Below, in pieces: positions 54,183-62,872 of a DNA stretch of 64,000 bases. A program made the position numbers and the translations under genes. The stretch is from Candidatus Roslinia caecavium (lineage in GTDB: Bacteria; Bacillota; Clostridia; Monoglobales; Monoglobaceae). The stretch spans positions 1 through 64,000 of the forward strand of contig CAJFTO010000013.1 of assembly GCA_904419955.1 (NCBI GenBank), given 5' to 3'. How positions within the stretch are numbered: position 1 is the first letter of the stretch; each line of letters starts with the position of its first letter. Below the pieces are notes generated by a model, which made no database searches, was not told the origin of the DNA, and saw only the letters and a program-made list of their open reading frames with translations.

Positions 54183-54920
54183 TTAGATCTCGCCTATGAG
54201 ATTGCGGTAGAAGTTTGCGATCGTAGCCTGACGGTACGGCGTGAGCCATATGAAGCCTATACCGCATGTGATCACGCAGAGGATCGCCCAGCCGAGGAAG
54301 GTCAGATCAAGCACGAAACGCTCCATCTTATGCCCTTTCATAAGCTCTTTGCTCCTGTTTATCGCATCGAGCGCGCTTATTTCCGGACTGTCCACAAGTA
54401 TGTACGTAGCCGCCGAATATCTGTACGCGGCGATTATGCCGGGGATTATGAACAAAATCGACCACAGGAACTGGAACAGCGCCATAAGAAAATACATAGC
54501 GCCGCATTTTACGAAATACTTAAATCCGGCGAACACGTCGTTAAGTTCCATATACCCCGTCCTTGCGTTTTTGAGCATCGCGCCGCATATACCGAAATCG
54601 AATATACCCGCCGCGCAGTAGGAAATAAAGTACGCGACAAACAGCATAACGGTTCCTACTACAAACAAAGCTACGCTTACGTCCGCAAAACTGAAACTGT
54701 AGAGTATCGCTTCATCGACGGCTCCGCTTGATTCCCCGATTAAAACGTCAGTAATACTCATCGGCAATCCCGCAAGAGTATATAGCAATCTGGTTATCTG
54801 CGTGGGGATAGAAGAAATTATACTCGTTAAGATCCCTCCGACCACGATGATAAGTATCGCGATCCCCCACTTACCTCTCAGCTGATTGAGCGCTAATTGT
54901 TTAAGACTTTTTGAAGGCAT
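54183..54920 (-). CDS. DUF975 membrane protein, copy 1
   Basis: A 245-residue protein with about six transmembrane segments and the DUF975 signature: LKQLALNQLRGKWGIAILII at the start, GYMELNDVFAGFKYF, IIPGIIAAYRYSAATYILVD and MERFVLDLTFLGWAILC near the end. Function unknown. It shares this plan with the gene directly upstream (54975), so the pair arose by tandem duplication. ATG start with AAGGAGGGG upstream. Confidence 0.88.
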   Translation of the reverse strand: MPSKSLKQLALNQLRGKWGIAILIIVVGGILTSIISSIPTQITRLLYTLAGLPMSITDVLIGESSGAVDEAILYSFSFADVSVALFVVGTVMLFVAYFISYCAAGIFDFGICGAMLKNARTGYMELNDVFAGFKYFVKCGAMYFLMALFQFLWSILFIIPGIIAAYRYSAATYILVDSPEISALDAINRSKELMKGHKMERFVLDLTFLGWAILCVITCGIGFIWLTPYRQATIANFYRNLIGEI

Positions 54921-54974
54921 TTGTATACCCCTCCTTAATCATAAAAATTATAAAACATAAATTTATTTTTCATA

Positions 54975-55655
54975 TTAAACAGCCGCTCCGTATGGATCCG
55001 CCGATCTGTCGTCCATTAATTCCACGTAAAAATCAGTAACGGCGGTCTCGTAATACGGATTAAGCAGTATAAACCCATAGACCGACAGCGTCGATAAGAT
55101 CGTCCAGCCCAGGAAACTCAGATCCAATACAAAACGCTCGCCCTTGCGCCCTTTCATTAGTTCGGAGCTGGCTCTGAGCGCCTCCGTCGGCGACATCTCA
55201 GGATTCTCGATCAATATGAACGTAGCCGCGGAATATCTGTACATGGCTACGATACCCGGGATTATAAATAAGAGCGACCACAGAAATATGAATATATACT
55301 TTATTATATAAAGCAAAATACATTTCTGCAAGTTCTTAAATCCGCTTACCAGGGCGCTTAGATCCTTGACTCCCGACCTGACAAAGCCCAGCGTATAGGT
55401 ATACTTGCCGTATTCGGCTATCCCGTATATCAAATACGATACCGCGCCGAGCGCTATCGTAGCTATAAAAAACGGCGGGAATAATATTACCGCGTCAAAC
55501 ATTCCATATATCACGGATAGGATATTCGATAAAAATACGGCCGCCGCCGAGACCGCCGCGGGGATCAATGTTACCGCGGTTATGGCCGCTATAACTTCGT
55601 ACCAGTTGTTATTCAACTGAAACAGAGCCGTTGTTTTCAGCCTTTTTGACGACAT
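54975..55655 (-). CDS. DUF975 membrane protein, copy 2
   Basis: A 226-residue paralogue of the 54183 protein: LKTTALFQLNNNWYEVIAA, LSALVSGFKNLQKCILLY, IIPGIVAMYRYSAATFILIE, GERFVLDLSFLGW. It has the same order of about six transmembrane segments but is clearly diverged. ATG after GGGAGGCG. The two genes are 54 bp apart. The 254-bp gap to spoIIP is shared by divergent promoters. Confidence 0.88.
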   Translation of the reverse strand: MSSKRLKTTALFQLNNNWYEVIAAITAVTLIPAAVSAAAVFLSNILSVIYGMFDAVILFPPFFIATIALGAVSYLIYGIAEYGKYTYTLGFVRSGVKDLSALVSGFKNLQKCILLYIIKYIFIFLWSLLFIIPGIVAMYRYSAATFILIENPEMSPTEALRASSELMKGRKGERFVLDLSFLGWTILSTLSVYGFILLNPYYETAVTDFYVELMDDRSADPYGAAV

Positions 55656-55909
55656 ACTCGTCTTCGCCTCCCACTTGATAATTTACCGCCTTTCGGCGAA
55701 TAACGCCTTATTTGACTCGAGCCGGCGCTTAGGCGCGGACGCCGCCGAATAAGCCCGATCGTCTTATTTTCCAAAACAATTATATCATCAAACAAAAAAA
55801 GCGTCAATATCTAATGTTATAGGCTTGTTAATTTAAAATTACAATATACGCATAATCCGCATTTTCATTTAATAGAATGAAAGTAAAAGACAAGCGTGGA
55901 GGAATACAA

Positions 55910-57463
55910 ATGAATCTTACAAACACGCCGGATAAAAACGGCAAAAAGAGAAAAAACGCCGAAAACGCGGCGGATCGCGGCGCAAAAAGCTCGCTCGGAC
56001 GCAGCGTGTTAAGCCAAAATATCCGCGGCGGCGAACCAAGCGCGCCCAAACTCGAAAAGAGTCTTAGTAAAAAGAGATCCTCTTCCGCCGCCGTTTCGGA
56101 CATAGGCTTAGGCCGGCGCTTAGGCGAAGACTCGACCGGCGGCTTGGCTCGGCTTAGGACAAACGGCGCAGAAAAATTAAAAACGTATCCGGCGAAAATA
56201 AAAAAAACGGGCGGCTTTGAGCTAAAAGACCGCTTTGATCCGGACTCCGCCGAATATTCCGAATGCGAGAAGTACACGGCGGTCCTGCTCGACGGAAAGA
56301 AAATATTTAAAAACTTGGTCTTCACTGCGCTCGGCGGGATAGTAATAATTTTGATATGTCTTACCTTAAAGCTGTCGGGCGGTCTCGACGCTCTCGCGGG
56401 CGGCTTGGAAAGCTACGGCGTCTCCGACGCGATAACCATAACCGAAGCGGGCAACACCAGCTTTGAAGAGGAGAGCGGAAATATACTCGCGGCGCTGTCG
56501 GGCGCCGCTAAATTCATACTCGGCTTTGATTATTCCGATCTGAGCGAAACTTTTAAAACCGAGATCCCCACCTCCGCCGTGGTAAATTCATATTCTATGG
56601 TAAAAGACTTGAGCTCATCCGAGGCGCCGACTACTCCGACCCCGCAGCCGAGTCCTTCGCCCACGCCGGCGCCCGACGACGGCTCCCGCTCTGACATCAA
56701 GGAGATCAACGCGTCCAAAAATACTGCGGACGGCGTTCCTCAGATATATCTCGGCAACGAGACCGACTACGGGATAAACGTCGAGGAAGCGCTGGCCTCA
56801 AGACCCGCGATAGACATGAGCGTAGAGGGTCCTAAGGTCTTAATAGTCCATACCCACGCGACCGAAGCCTACGCCAAGAGCGGCGCGAATACGTACGATG
56901 CCACCGAGAGCGACAGGAGCATGAATACTGAAGAAAACGTTGTAAAGGTCGGATCCGTCGTCGCCGACCTTTTTAATTCTAAGGGAATAGAAACTCTTCA
57001 CGACACCGAACTTCACGACTACCCGTCGTTTAACGGAAGTTACGGCGACGCGCTCGAGACGACTGAGCAGTACCTTGAAAAATATCCGAGCATCCAGATA
57101 GTGTTCGACCTGCACAGGGATTCTATCGTATACGACGACGGGACCATGGCCAAGCCGGTAACCGAGATAAACGGGCGCAAGGCCGCGCAGCTGATGTTCG
57201 TCGTCGGAACGGACGCCAACGGGCTTTATCATCCGAACTGGCGGAATAACATGACCTTCGCGATCCAGCTCCAAAACGCTATAAACAACAAATACCCGAC
57301 CCTGATGAGATACATAAACCTCAGACAGGAGCGATTCAACGGCCACACCACCAACGGCAGTCTGATAATCGAAGTCGGCTCCAGCGGAAATACCTTAGAC
57401 GAAGCGATCTACGGAATGACTCTCGCCGCCGAAGTTATAGCCGACTACCTGCTCTCGCTGTAG
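55910..57463 (+). CDS. spoIIP: Stage II sporulation protein P
   Basis: SpoIIP is a membrane-bound cell-wall hydrolase (amidase/endopeptidase) that, with SpoIID and SpoIIM, drives engulfment of the forespore. About 517 residues: a long basic N-terminus (1-125), a membrane helix with LVFTALGGIVIILICLTL, a Pro/Thr-rich spacer (PTTPTPQPSPSPTPAPDDGS), then the catalytic domain with VLIVHTHATEAYAKSG, FDLHRDSI and LIIEVGSSGNT (zinc residues present). ATG at 55910 follows GTGGAGGA; an upstream in-frame start lacks a site. The N-terminal extension is longer than usual. Confidence 0.95.
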   Translation: MNLTNTPDKNGKKRKNAENAADRGAKSSLGRSVLSQNIRGGEPSAPKLEKSLSKKRSSSAAVSDIGLGRRLGEDSTGGLARLRTNGAEKLKTYPAKIKKTGGFELKDRFDPDSAEYSECEKYTAVLLDGKKIFKNLVFTALGGIVIILICLTLKLSGGLDALAGGLESYGVSDAITITEAGNTSFEEESGNILAALSGAAKFILGFDYSDLSETFKTEIPTSAVVNSYSMVKDLSSSEAPTTPTPQPSPSPTPAPDDGSRSDIKEINASKNTADGVPQIYLGNETDYGINVEEALASRPAIDMSVEGPKVLIVHTHATEAYAKSGANTYDATESDRSMNTEENVVKVGSVVADLFNSKGIETLHDTELHDYPSFNGSYGDALETTEQYLEKYPSIQIVFDLHRDSIVYDDGTMAKPVTEINGRKAAQLMFVVGTDANGLYHPNWRNNMTFAIQLQNAINNKYPTLMRYINLRQERFNGHTTNGSLIIEVGSSGNTLDEAIYGMTLAAEVIADYLLSL

Positions 57464-57502
57464 CCGCAAATGCAAGCCGCCGTTTCCATCTAAATACATA
57501 AA

Positions 57503-57544
57503 GCCGATAATCCGATATGCGAACAGATTATCGGCCCCTTTTTT
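57503..57544 (+). terminator. Terminator of spoIIP
   Basis: GCCGATAATC (57503-57512) pairs perfectly with GATTATCGGC (57526-57535), then CCCTTTTTT. Confidence 0.95.
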
Positions 57545-57692
57545 ACGCCGCGATAATATGGCGCGGCTTTTCTCGCGTATAAACCTTATCAAGATCCGCG
57601 GCGGCGTTTCTTTCCGAGTCCGCCGCCCTAATACTATCCTTCTCCCGGCGCCTATGGTCGTTTTTCGTTAAAATCATAGCCGCGCCGTTTTC

Positions 57693-60230
57693 TCACTCGC
57701 TTACCCTCAGTCTGTCAACTATACTGCGCTTTCTCATATTCTTATAGCATATGATCGGCGCGGCGACCGAGACCGCCAAGAACGCGGGTATGCACAGTAA
57801 CATCGGCGTTATGGTAAATCTGTAGGTGAAGAACCATATTTGATTCGCAACGCCGCTTACTATCGCGTATACGGCCAGACTGCCGAGCGAGAGCGAAAAC
57901 GCGGCGGTCAGCAGTATATATAATACCCCTTCAAAGACCAGCATGCTTTTTAGCTGCTTTCCCGTCATGCCTATCGACTGCAAGACCGCAAGCTCGAGCC
58001 GCCGCGTCTGTATAGACGTTACGACCGCGTTGACGAAGTTCAATATCCCGATGAGCGCGAGGATAAAACTCAAAGCTCCGCCCACAAACAGATACATGTT
58101 CCTCACGCTTTCAAACTCTTCAATATAGATGTTACGCGAGCGGTAATCGATATCGGGATCTACGTTCTCGCAGTAATCTTTCAGCCATTCCTCGGCGGCG
58201 TCGTAGTTTTCCGGCAGAACGTTGAACGCCGTTTTCATCGCCCCCGTATCTCCGGTCTGCGCTATGAACTCGTCCGAATACGTCGTAAAATATATATCGA
58301 ACGCATGACTGTGCTGAGGAGACAGCGCGTACGGAATATTGCCAAGCGCCATGACCTCGTATTCTTTCTTATTCCCGTTCCCGAAATCTATCTCCACGGT
58401 ATCGCCCACCTCGTAAAAATGACCGTCGCCCTCGGTCGATACAGTCGTGACGACGACGTAATCCCCGGTTTTGAACTTCTCCATATCTATCCGTCCGTCG
58501 AATATCTCCATCTTTTCGGCGACAAATTCGTCGACTCCGTATAAATGCGAGCGCATAGAGCCTTCCTCGCCGAGCAGGCGGTCTACCTCCGCCGCGTATT
58601 CCGGCTGCGGGAAGATGATATCGCGGTACGATTCAAGAAGGCGCTTGCCGTTTTCGAGCTTTTCGCCGCTCAGCTTATGCAGGCTCTCCTTCATATAGAC
58701 GCTTCCCATTTCGGTTATCCCTTCAAGCTCGGATATCCGGCCGCGAAGATCGGCTGAGACGCCGTCGTAGATCTCCGCCGCGGAGCTAAGATTTGTGATC
58801 GACGCGTCCGTTACATAAAAATCGGACACGACGGAATTTTCGATATATTTATCCATATCGAAACCGTTTACAAGAGTTACCGTTCCGTTCAACAAGATCA
58901 GCGACAGCGAAAGCGAGATCACGACCGCCGCGGTCTTCTTCTTGGTTCTGCCTATGTTTCCGACCGCCATCGACACGGGCGTAACGCGTCTTGTCTTCTT
59001 GCGCTTTTTACGAGTTTGAGACGCGTTATCGGTATACCGCACGGCCTCCACCGGCGATATCGAACACACGAAGCGGCACGGCTTGATACAGCTTATCCAG
59101 ACCGTTATCAATGAAAACGCCGCGCCGCCGATAAAGATCAGCGGATTTACCGAGATCTCATAGTCGGAGCCGATAGACAGCGTTCCGGAGACGACCGGAA
59201 TAATGAATACCGAGAGCAAATACCCGAGCAGAAGCCCCGCGGGCACGCCCAGCAGGCTCAAGAGCGCCGCCTGTCTCCTGACTATCTTCTTAAGCTGTTT
59301 GTTGGTAGTTCCGATGGTTTTCAGCAAACCGTAAAACTTTATCTCATTGCTGACCGAGATATAAAATACGTTATAGATTATCAAATACCCCGATAGCATG
59401 ATCAGGATCAACAGCCCGGCTATCAACAAGATAGTCGTCGCGTCCACCGTAGACGACATATAGGCCCAGTTCACTCCGTCGTTTACATCATCGCCAAAGC
59501 CGCAGCGCTCCTTCAGCTCTTGCATCTGCCCCTCTAAATTCCACGAACTCGCGAACCATATAGACGGGTGTATCGAACCCGAGTCGTAAGAACTCTCGCC
59601 GAATCTTTCGGGAACTTCCGTCCATACGGGAGCGACCTCGTCAGCGTATTCGCGCGAGAGAAACGCCTCGTTTGCGGCAGACACGGCGTCCTGTTCCCAA
59701 AATCCGCACAGCTTGAAGTTTTCGCTGTATTTTACTCCGTTCGCCGTGAACTCAAGCGGGACCTCCGCGCCTATCTCATGCGGAACGCCGAGCGCGTCCA
59801 ATACGGCGGTCGAAGTCGCGACGTCGAGCCTCTCCTTGGGAAGTCCGCCTGTCGTCGGCATGGCGAACGACCACTCCGCCGCCTTCTCTTCCGTGTATCT
59901 TATCTCGGTGTAGGTCTTATTAAGCGCCTCGTTTTCCGCGAAGCCTATGAGTATATTGTAAGATATATCCCTGACCTTCGGGTCGGCGCACACCTTTTCA
60001 TACTGCTCCTGCGTCAAATATTTAAAGCCGCCGTGAGCCTTTGTCCCGACCTGGCGCATAGTTGACAACTGAAACGACTCTATAACGCTAAGCCCCACGG
60101 TGAACACCGTAGCGAACAACACAGACGTCAGTATTATCGCGATAACCGCGACTATGTTCCTTGTTCTGTTGCGCCTTAGCGAACGTCTTGACAATAGGGA
60201 TATGCTCTTGGAATTATTCACGTTAAACAT
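57693..60230 (-). CDS. FtsX-like ABC transporter permease
   Basis: About 845 residues, the MacB/FtsX-type exporter fold with two FtsX domains: an N-terminal helix (IVAVIAIILTSVLFATVFTV), a large extracellular loop, three helices around residues 260-400 (LLIAGLLILIMLSGYLIIYN), then a second helix set and loop, and a C-terminal set ending AAPIICYKNMRKRSIVDRLR. It works with the ATPase encoded immediately upstream. Such pairs expel or sense peptides. The ATG at 60230 has AGGTGATAAG upstream; a GTG three codons earlier is also possible. Confidence 0.9.
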   Translation of the reverse strand: MFNVNNSKSISLLSRRSLRRNRTRNIVAVIAIILTSVLFATVFTVGLSVIESFQLSTMRQVGTKAHGGFKYLTQEQYEKVCADPKVRDISYNILIGFAENEALNKTYTEIRYTEEKAAEWSFAMPTTGGLPKERLDVATSTAVLDALGVPHEIGAEVPLEFTANGVKYSENFKLCGFWEQDAVSAANEAFLSREYADEVAPVWTEVPERFGESSYDSGSIHPSIWFASSWNLEGQMQELKERCGFGDDVNDGVNWAYMSSTVDATTILLIAGLLILIMLSGYLIIYNVFYISVSNEIKFYGLLKTIGTTNKQLKKIVRRQAALLSLLGVPAGLLLGYLLSVFIIPVVSGTLSIGSDYEISVNPLIFIGGAAFSLITVWISCIKPCRFVCSISPVEAVRYTDNASQTRKKRKKTRRVTPVSMAVGNIGRTKKKTAAVVISLSLSLILLNGTVTLVNGFDMDKYIENSVVSDFYVTDASITNLSSAAEIYDGVSADLRGRISELEGITEMGSVYMKESLHKLSGEKLENGKRLLESYRDIIFPQPEYAAEVDRLLGEEGSMRSHLYGVDEFVAEKMEIFDGRIDMEKFKTGDYVVVTTVSTEGDGHFYEVGDTVEIDFGNGNKKEYEVMALGNIPYALSPQHSHAFDIYFTTYSDEFIAQTGDTGAMKTAFNVLPENYDAAEEWLKDYCENVDPDIDYRSRNIYIEEFESVRNMYLFVGGALSFILALIGILNFVNAVVTSIQTRRLELAVLQSIGMTGKQLKSMLVFEGVLYILLTAAFSLSLGSLAVYAIVSGVANQIWFFTYRFTITPMLLCIPAFLAVSVAAPIICYKNMRKRSIVDRLRVSE

Positions 60231-60900
60231 TCTTATCACCTATTATCCTTCCGTCCTCGATACGCACGATCCTGTCGGCCATTTGGGCGATCTCTTCGTT
60301 GTGAGTGATCATAACGATCGTCTGCTTAAACTTGTCGCTTGTGATCTTTAAAAGTCCCAGCACGTCGAGACTGGTCTTACTGTCCAGATTCCCCGTCGGC
60401 TCGTCCGCAAGGATTATCGCCGGCTTGGTAGCGAGCGCCCTCGCTATCGCGACCCTCTGCTGCTGTCCTCCCGAAAGCTGAGACGGGAGGCTGTCCGTCT
60501 TCTCCGACAGACCGAGAGTCTCGATAATATTTTTTATATGCTTATCGTCTACTCTGTTTCCGTCGAGCTGAATAGGCAGAACTATGTTTTCGTACACGTT
60601 GAGCGTCGGAACAAGATTATAGCTCTGGAAAATAAAGCCTATCTTCCTGCGCCTGAAAATGGTCAGCTCGTCGTCTTTGAGCGTAAATATGTCCTTGCCG
60701 TCCACGACGACCCTGCCGTCCGTAGGTCTGTCGAGCCCGCCGAGCATATGGAGCAACGTAGACTTGCCGCTTCCCGAAGTTCCGACTATCGCAGTAAATT
60801 CGCCGCTCGGAACCGAAAGATCTACGCCGTCCAGCGCCTTGACGAGGGCGTCTCCGCCGCCGTAATACTTTTTCAAATTTTCAGTCCTTAAAATATCCAT
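60223..60900 (-). CDS. ABC transporter ATPase (MacB/LolD type)
   Basis: 225 residues with Walker [17 protein letters not shown], signature [15 protein letters not shown], Walker [13 protein letters not shown] and H-loop VMITHNEEI. It powers the FtsX-like permease encoded 3' to it; the two frames overlap slightly (8 nt). Upstream, a terminator of the histidine kinase runs directly into its ribosome site (GGAGG). Confidence 0.95.
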   Translation of the reverse strand: MDILRTENLKKYYGGGDALVKALDGVDLSVPSGEFTAIVGTSGSGKSTLLHMLGGLDRPTDGRVVVDGKDIFTLKDDELTIFRRRKIGFIFQSYNLVPTLNVYENIVLPIQLDGNRVDDKHIKNIIETLGLSEKTDSLPSQLSGGQQQRVAIARALATKPAIILADEPTGNLDSKTSLDVLGLLKITSDKFKQTIVMITHNEEIAQMADRIVRIEDGRIIGDKNV

Positions 60901-60915
60901 AGCGTTAAAACCTCC

Positions 60916-60954
60916 AAAAAAATTTAGCGTATGTAATCTTTTCTACATACGCTA
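60916..60954 (-). terminator. Intrinsic terminator abutting the ABC ATPase ribosome site
   Basis: TAGCGTATGTA (60925-60935) pairs perfectly with TACATACGCTA (60944-60954). On the minus strand it is followed by AATTTTTTTGGAGG, so the T-run touches the ATPase ribosome site. Acts after the kinase gene. Confidence 0.9.
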
Positions 60955-60992
60955 TTTTATCAGGCGATTCTTTCGACGTTCTTTCTGAAATC

Positions 60993-61907
60993 TTACAGTT
61001 TTGACAGATTTGCCTGTTTGGGCAGAAACACGGAAAACACGGAGCCTTTTCCCGGGCTCGACTTCACCTTGATATATCCGCCCTCTTTGGAAACTATCTC
61101 GCGCGCCAGATACAGGCCGATCCCGACCCCCTTTTCGTCGCGCGCTCTCGGCGAACGGTAAAAACGCGCGAAGATCTTGGCCGTCTCCTTCTCCGAGATC
61201 CCAACTCCGTTATCTTCGACGTCTATGCATACAAACATCTCGTATTCCTTGGCTCTAACCTCTACCCGGCCCCCGGAAGGCGTATATTTTACGGCGTTGT
61301 CAACGATATTCGTCAGCGCCTCGAGCGTCCACTTAAAATCGAATACCGCCGCCAATCCGGGCGCCGCTTCGACGCTTAGGCTAACGCCCTTTTTGTCCGC
61401 CGCCGCGCGGCAGTCGATACCGCCTAATAATTTATCCACGCCGTTCTTGCTCGGCTCCACATTTACTATGCCGTTTTCCAGACGCGAGAGCTTTATCAAC
61501 GACGAGATCAAAAAGCTCAGTTTTTCGGTCTGCTCCTCTATCCGCCCGGCGATCTCTCTCGCGTCGTCGCTCAGATCGGGCGTTTCCTTTAAAAGCTGAG
61601 AGTATAGCAGGATATTCGAGACCGGCGTTTTCGTCTGATGCGATATGTCTGAGATCAGAGTTTTTATCCCGTCCTTCTCCTCCTCGATCCGTTTCAAGGA
61701 CGCGTCTCCCGCCGACAAATACCTGTGCAGCTTGGATTCGATCTTAGACAACCTCTTCTCGGTAAAAGAGCTTTCATAAAATTCGCCGTCTATCGCGGCG
61801 TCGAGCGCCCGGTCTATACTCTGCAGCGTTATCGAGGCGCGCCGGTAAATCGCGGCCGCCAAAACGGCCAACACAACGATAACGGTCGATAAAATTATAT
61901 ACAACAT
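60993..61907 (-). CDS. Sensor histidine kinase
   Basis: 304 residues: a single N-terminal helix (MLYIILSTVIVVLAVLAAAI) with no sizeable external domain, a dimerisation domain with DISHQTKTPVSN (phospho-acceptor His), then an HATPase with NIVDNAVKYTPSGG, DNGVGISEKE and GVGIGLYLAREIV. The lack of an extracellular sensor suggests it senses within the membrane or through the ABC permease, as in intramembrane-sensing kinases. ATG at 61907 follows GGGAGAAG at the end of the response regulator gene. Confidence 0.93.
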   Translation of the reverse strand: MLYIILSTVIVVLAVLAAAIYRRASITLQSIDRALDAAIDGEFYESSFTEKRLSKIESKLHRYLSAGDASLKRIEEEKDGIKTLISDISHQTKTPVSNILLYSQLLKETPDLSDDAREIAGRIEEQTEKLSFLISSLIKLSRLENGIVNVEPSKNGVDKLLGGIDCRAAADKKGVSLSVEAAPGLAAVFDFKWTLEALTNIVDNAVKYTPSGGRVEVRAKEYEMFVCIDVEDNGVGISEKETAKIFARFYRSPRARDEKGVGIGLYLAREIVSKEGGYIKVKSSPGKGSVFSVFLPKQANLSKL

Positions 61908-61909
61908 TT

Positions 61910-62554
61910 CTACTTCTCCCATACGTAACCTATTCCGTAAACCGTTTTTATAGGTATCCCGGTCAATTTTTGGCGGAGCCTTTTCACGGCGACCGACAGC
62001 GCGTTTTCTTCAACGAATTCCGCCCCGTCCGACCATACCCGCTCGATAAGCGCGTCGCGCGTCAGCGTTATCCCACGATTCTGAACGAATACTTTTAAAA
62101 GCCGCTGTTCGGTCTTGCTAAGCTCTACCGGCGCTCCGTCCACGCTGAACTTCATATTGTCAAAATCAAACGCGTATCTTCCCAAGGCGTAGACGTTCGT
62201 ATCGCCGTAAGCGCGTCTTAAGACCGCGCCAACCCTCGCCCTGAGCGCCGCCAGTGAAAACGGTTTTGTTATATAGTCGTCCGCTCCGCTCTCAAGCCCC
62301 GCGACAATATCTATCTCCATATCGTTCGCCGTCAAAAAGATTATAGGGACCCGGCTCCTTTCGCGTATCTCCCGGCAAAAATCCACGCCGTCGCCGTCCG
62401 GCAGATTTATATCGAGAACTATCAAATTAACCGATCCGTCAAACAGCTTTCTCGCCTCTTCAAGGCAAAACGCCTGCGTAATATCATAAGTATTCAGCGA
62501 CAAAGCCAGCCCGTTATTCAGCGCCCTGTCGTCCTCAACGATCATTATCTTCAT
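61910..62554 (-). CDS. OmpR-family response regulator
   Basis: 214 residues: receiver domain with KIMIVEDDRALNNGLALSLN, phosphorylated Asp in LIVLDINLPDGDG, LTANDME and KPFSLAALRARVG, then a winged-helix DNA-binding domain (LSKTEQRLLKVFVQNRGITL, GIGYVWEK). It is partnered by the kinase gene 3' to it and likely controls the ABC transporter pair. ATG after AAGAGGAG. Confidence 0.95.
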   Translation of the reverse strand: MKIMIVEDDRALNNGLALSLNTYDITQAFCLEEARKLFDGSVNLIVLDINLPDGDGVDFCREIRERSRVPIIFLTANDMEIDIVAGLESGADDYITKPFSLAALRARVGAVLRRAYGDTNVYALGRYAFDFDNMKFSVDGAPVELSKTEQRLLKVFVQNRGITLTRDALIERVWSDGAEFVEENALSVAVKRLRQKLTGIPIKTVYGIGYVWEK

Positions 62555-62792
62555 CTATCTCGCTCCTCTTCATACGCCGTTTTTTCCTACCCGAGCCCTC
62601 TCCTTCACACCCGCGCGGTACGCGCGCCAAGCCGCCCCGGACAGAAATTTTTATCCTAATACATTATATACTTTCAGCCCGCGCCGTCAAGCGCCTATGC
62701 GAAAGCGCCCGCGTATAAAAGCCCTCTTTCCGCCGTTCCGGTCAAGTATAAAAATTGGCGGCGTTTTAGATCGGCCGTATCGGATCCCATAA

Positions 62793-62825
62793 TCAAAAAG
62801 CGAGCGGAAACAACTCCCGCTCGCT
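62793..62825 (-). terminator. Terminator of the GH26-like gene
   Basis: AGCGAGCGG (62799-62807) pairs with CCGCTCGCT (62817-62825); on the minus strand TTTTTGATT follows. It lies 48 bp past the stop codon. The rest of the 62555-62792 gap shows nothing recognisable. Confidence 0.9.
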
Positions 62826-62872
62826 CAGCTTTATAAACTTTTATCGCTCGTCAGTTTAATACGGCCCGCCTC

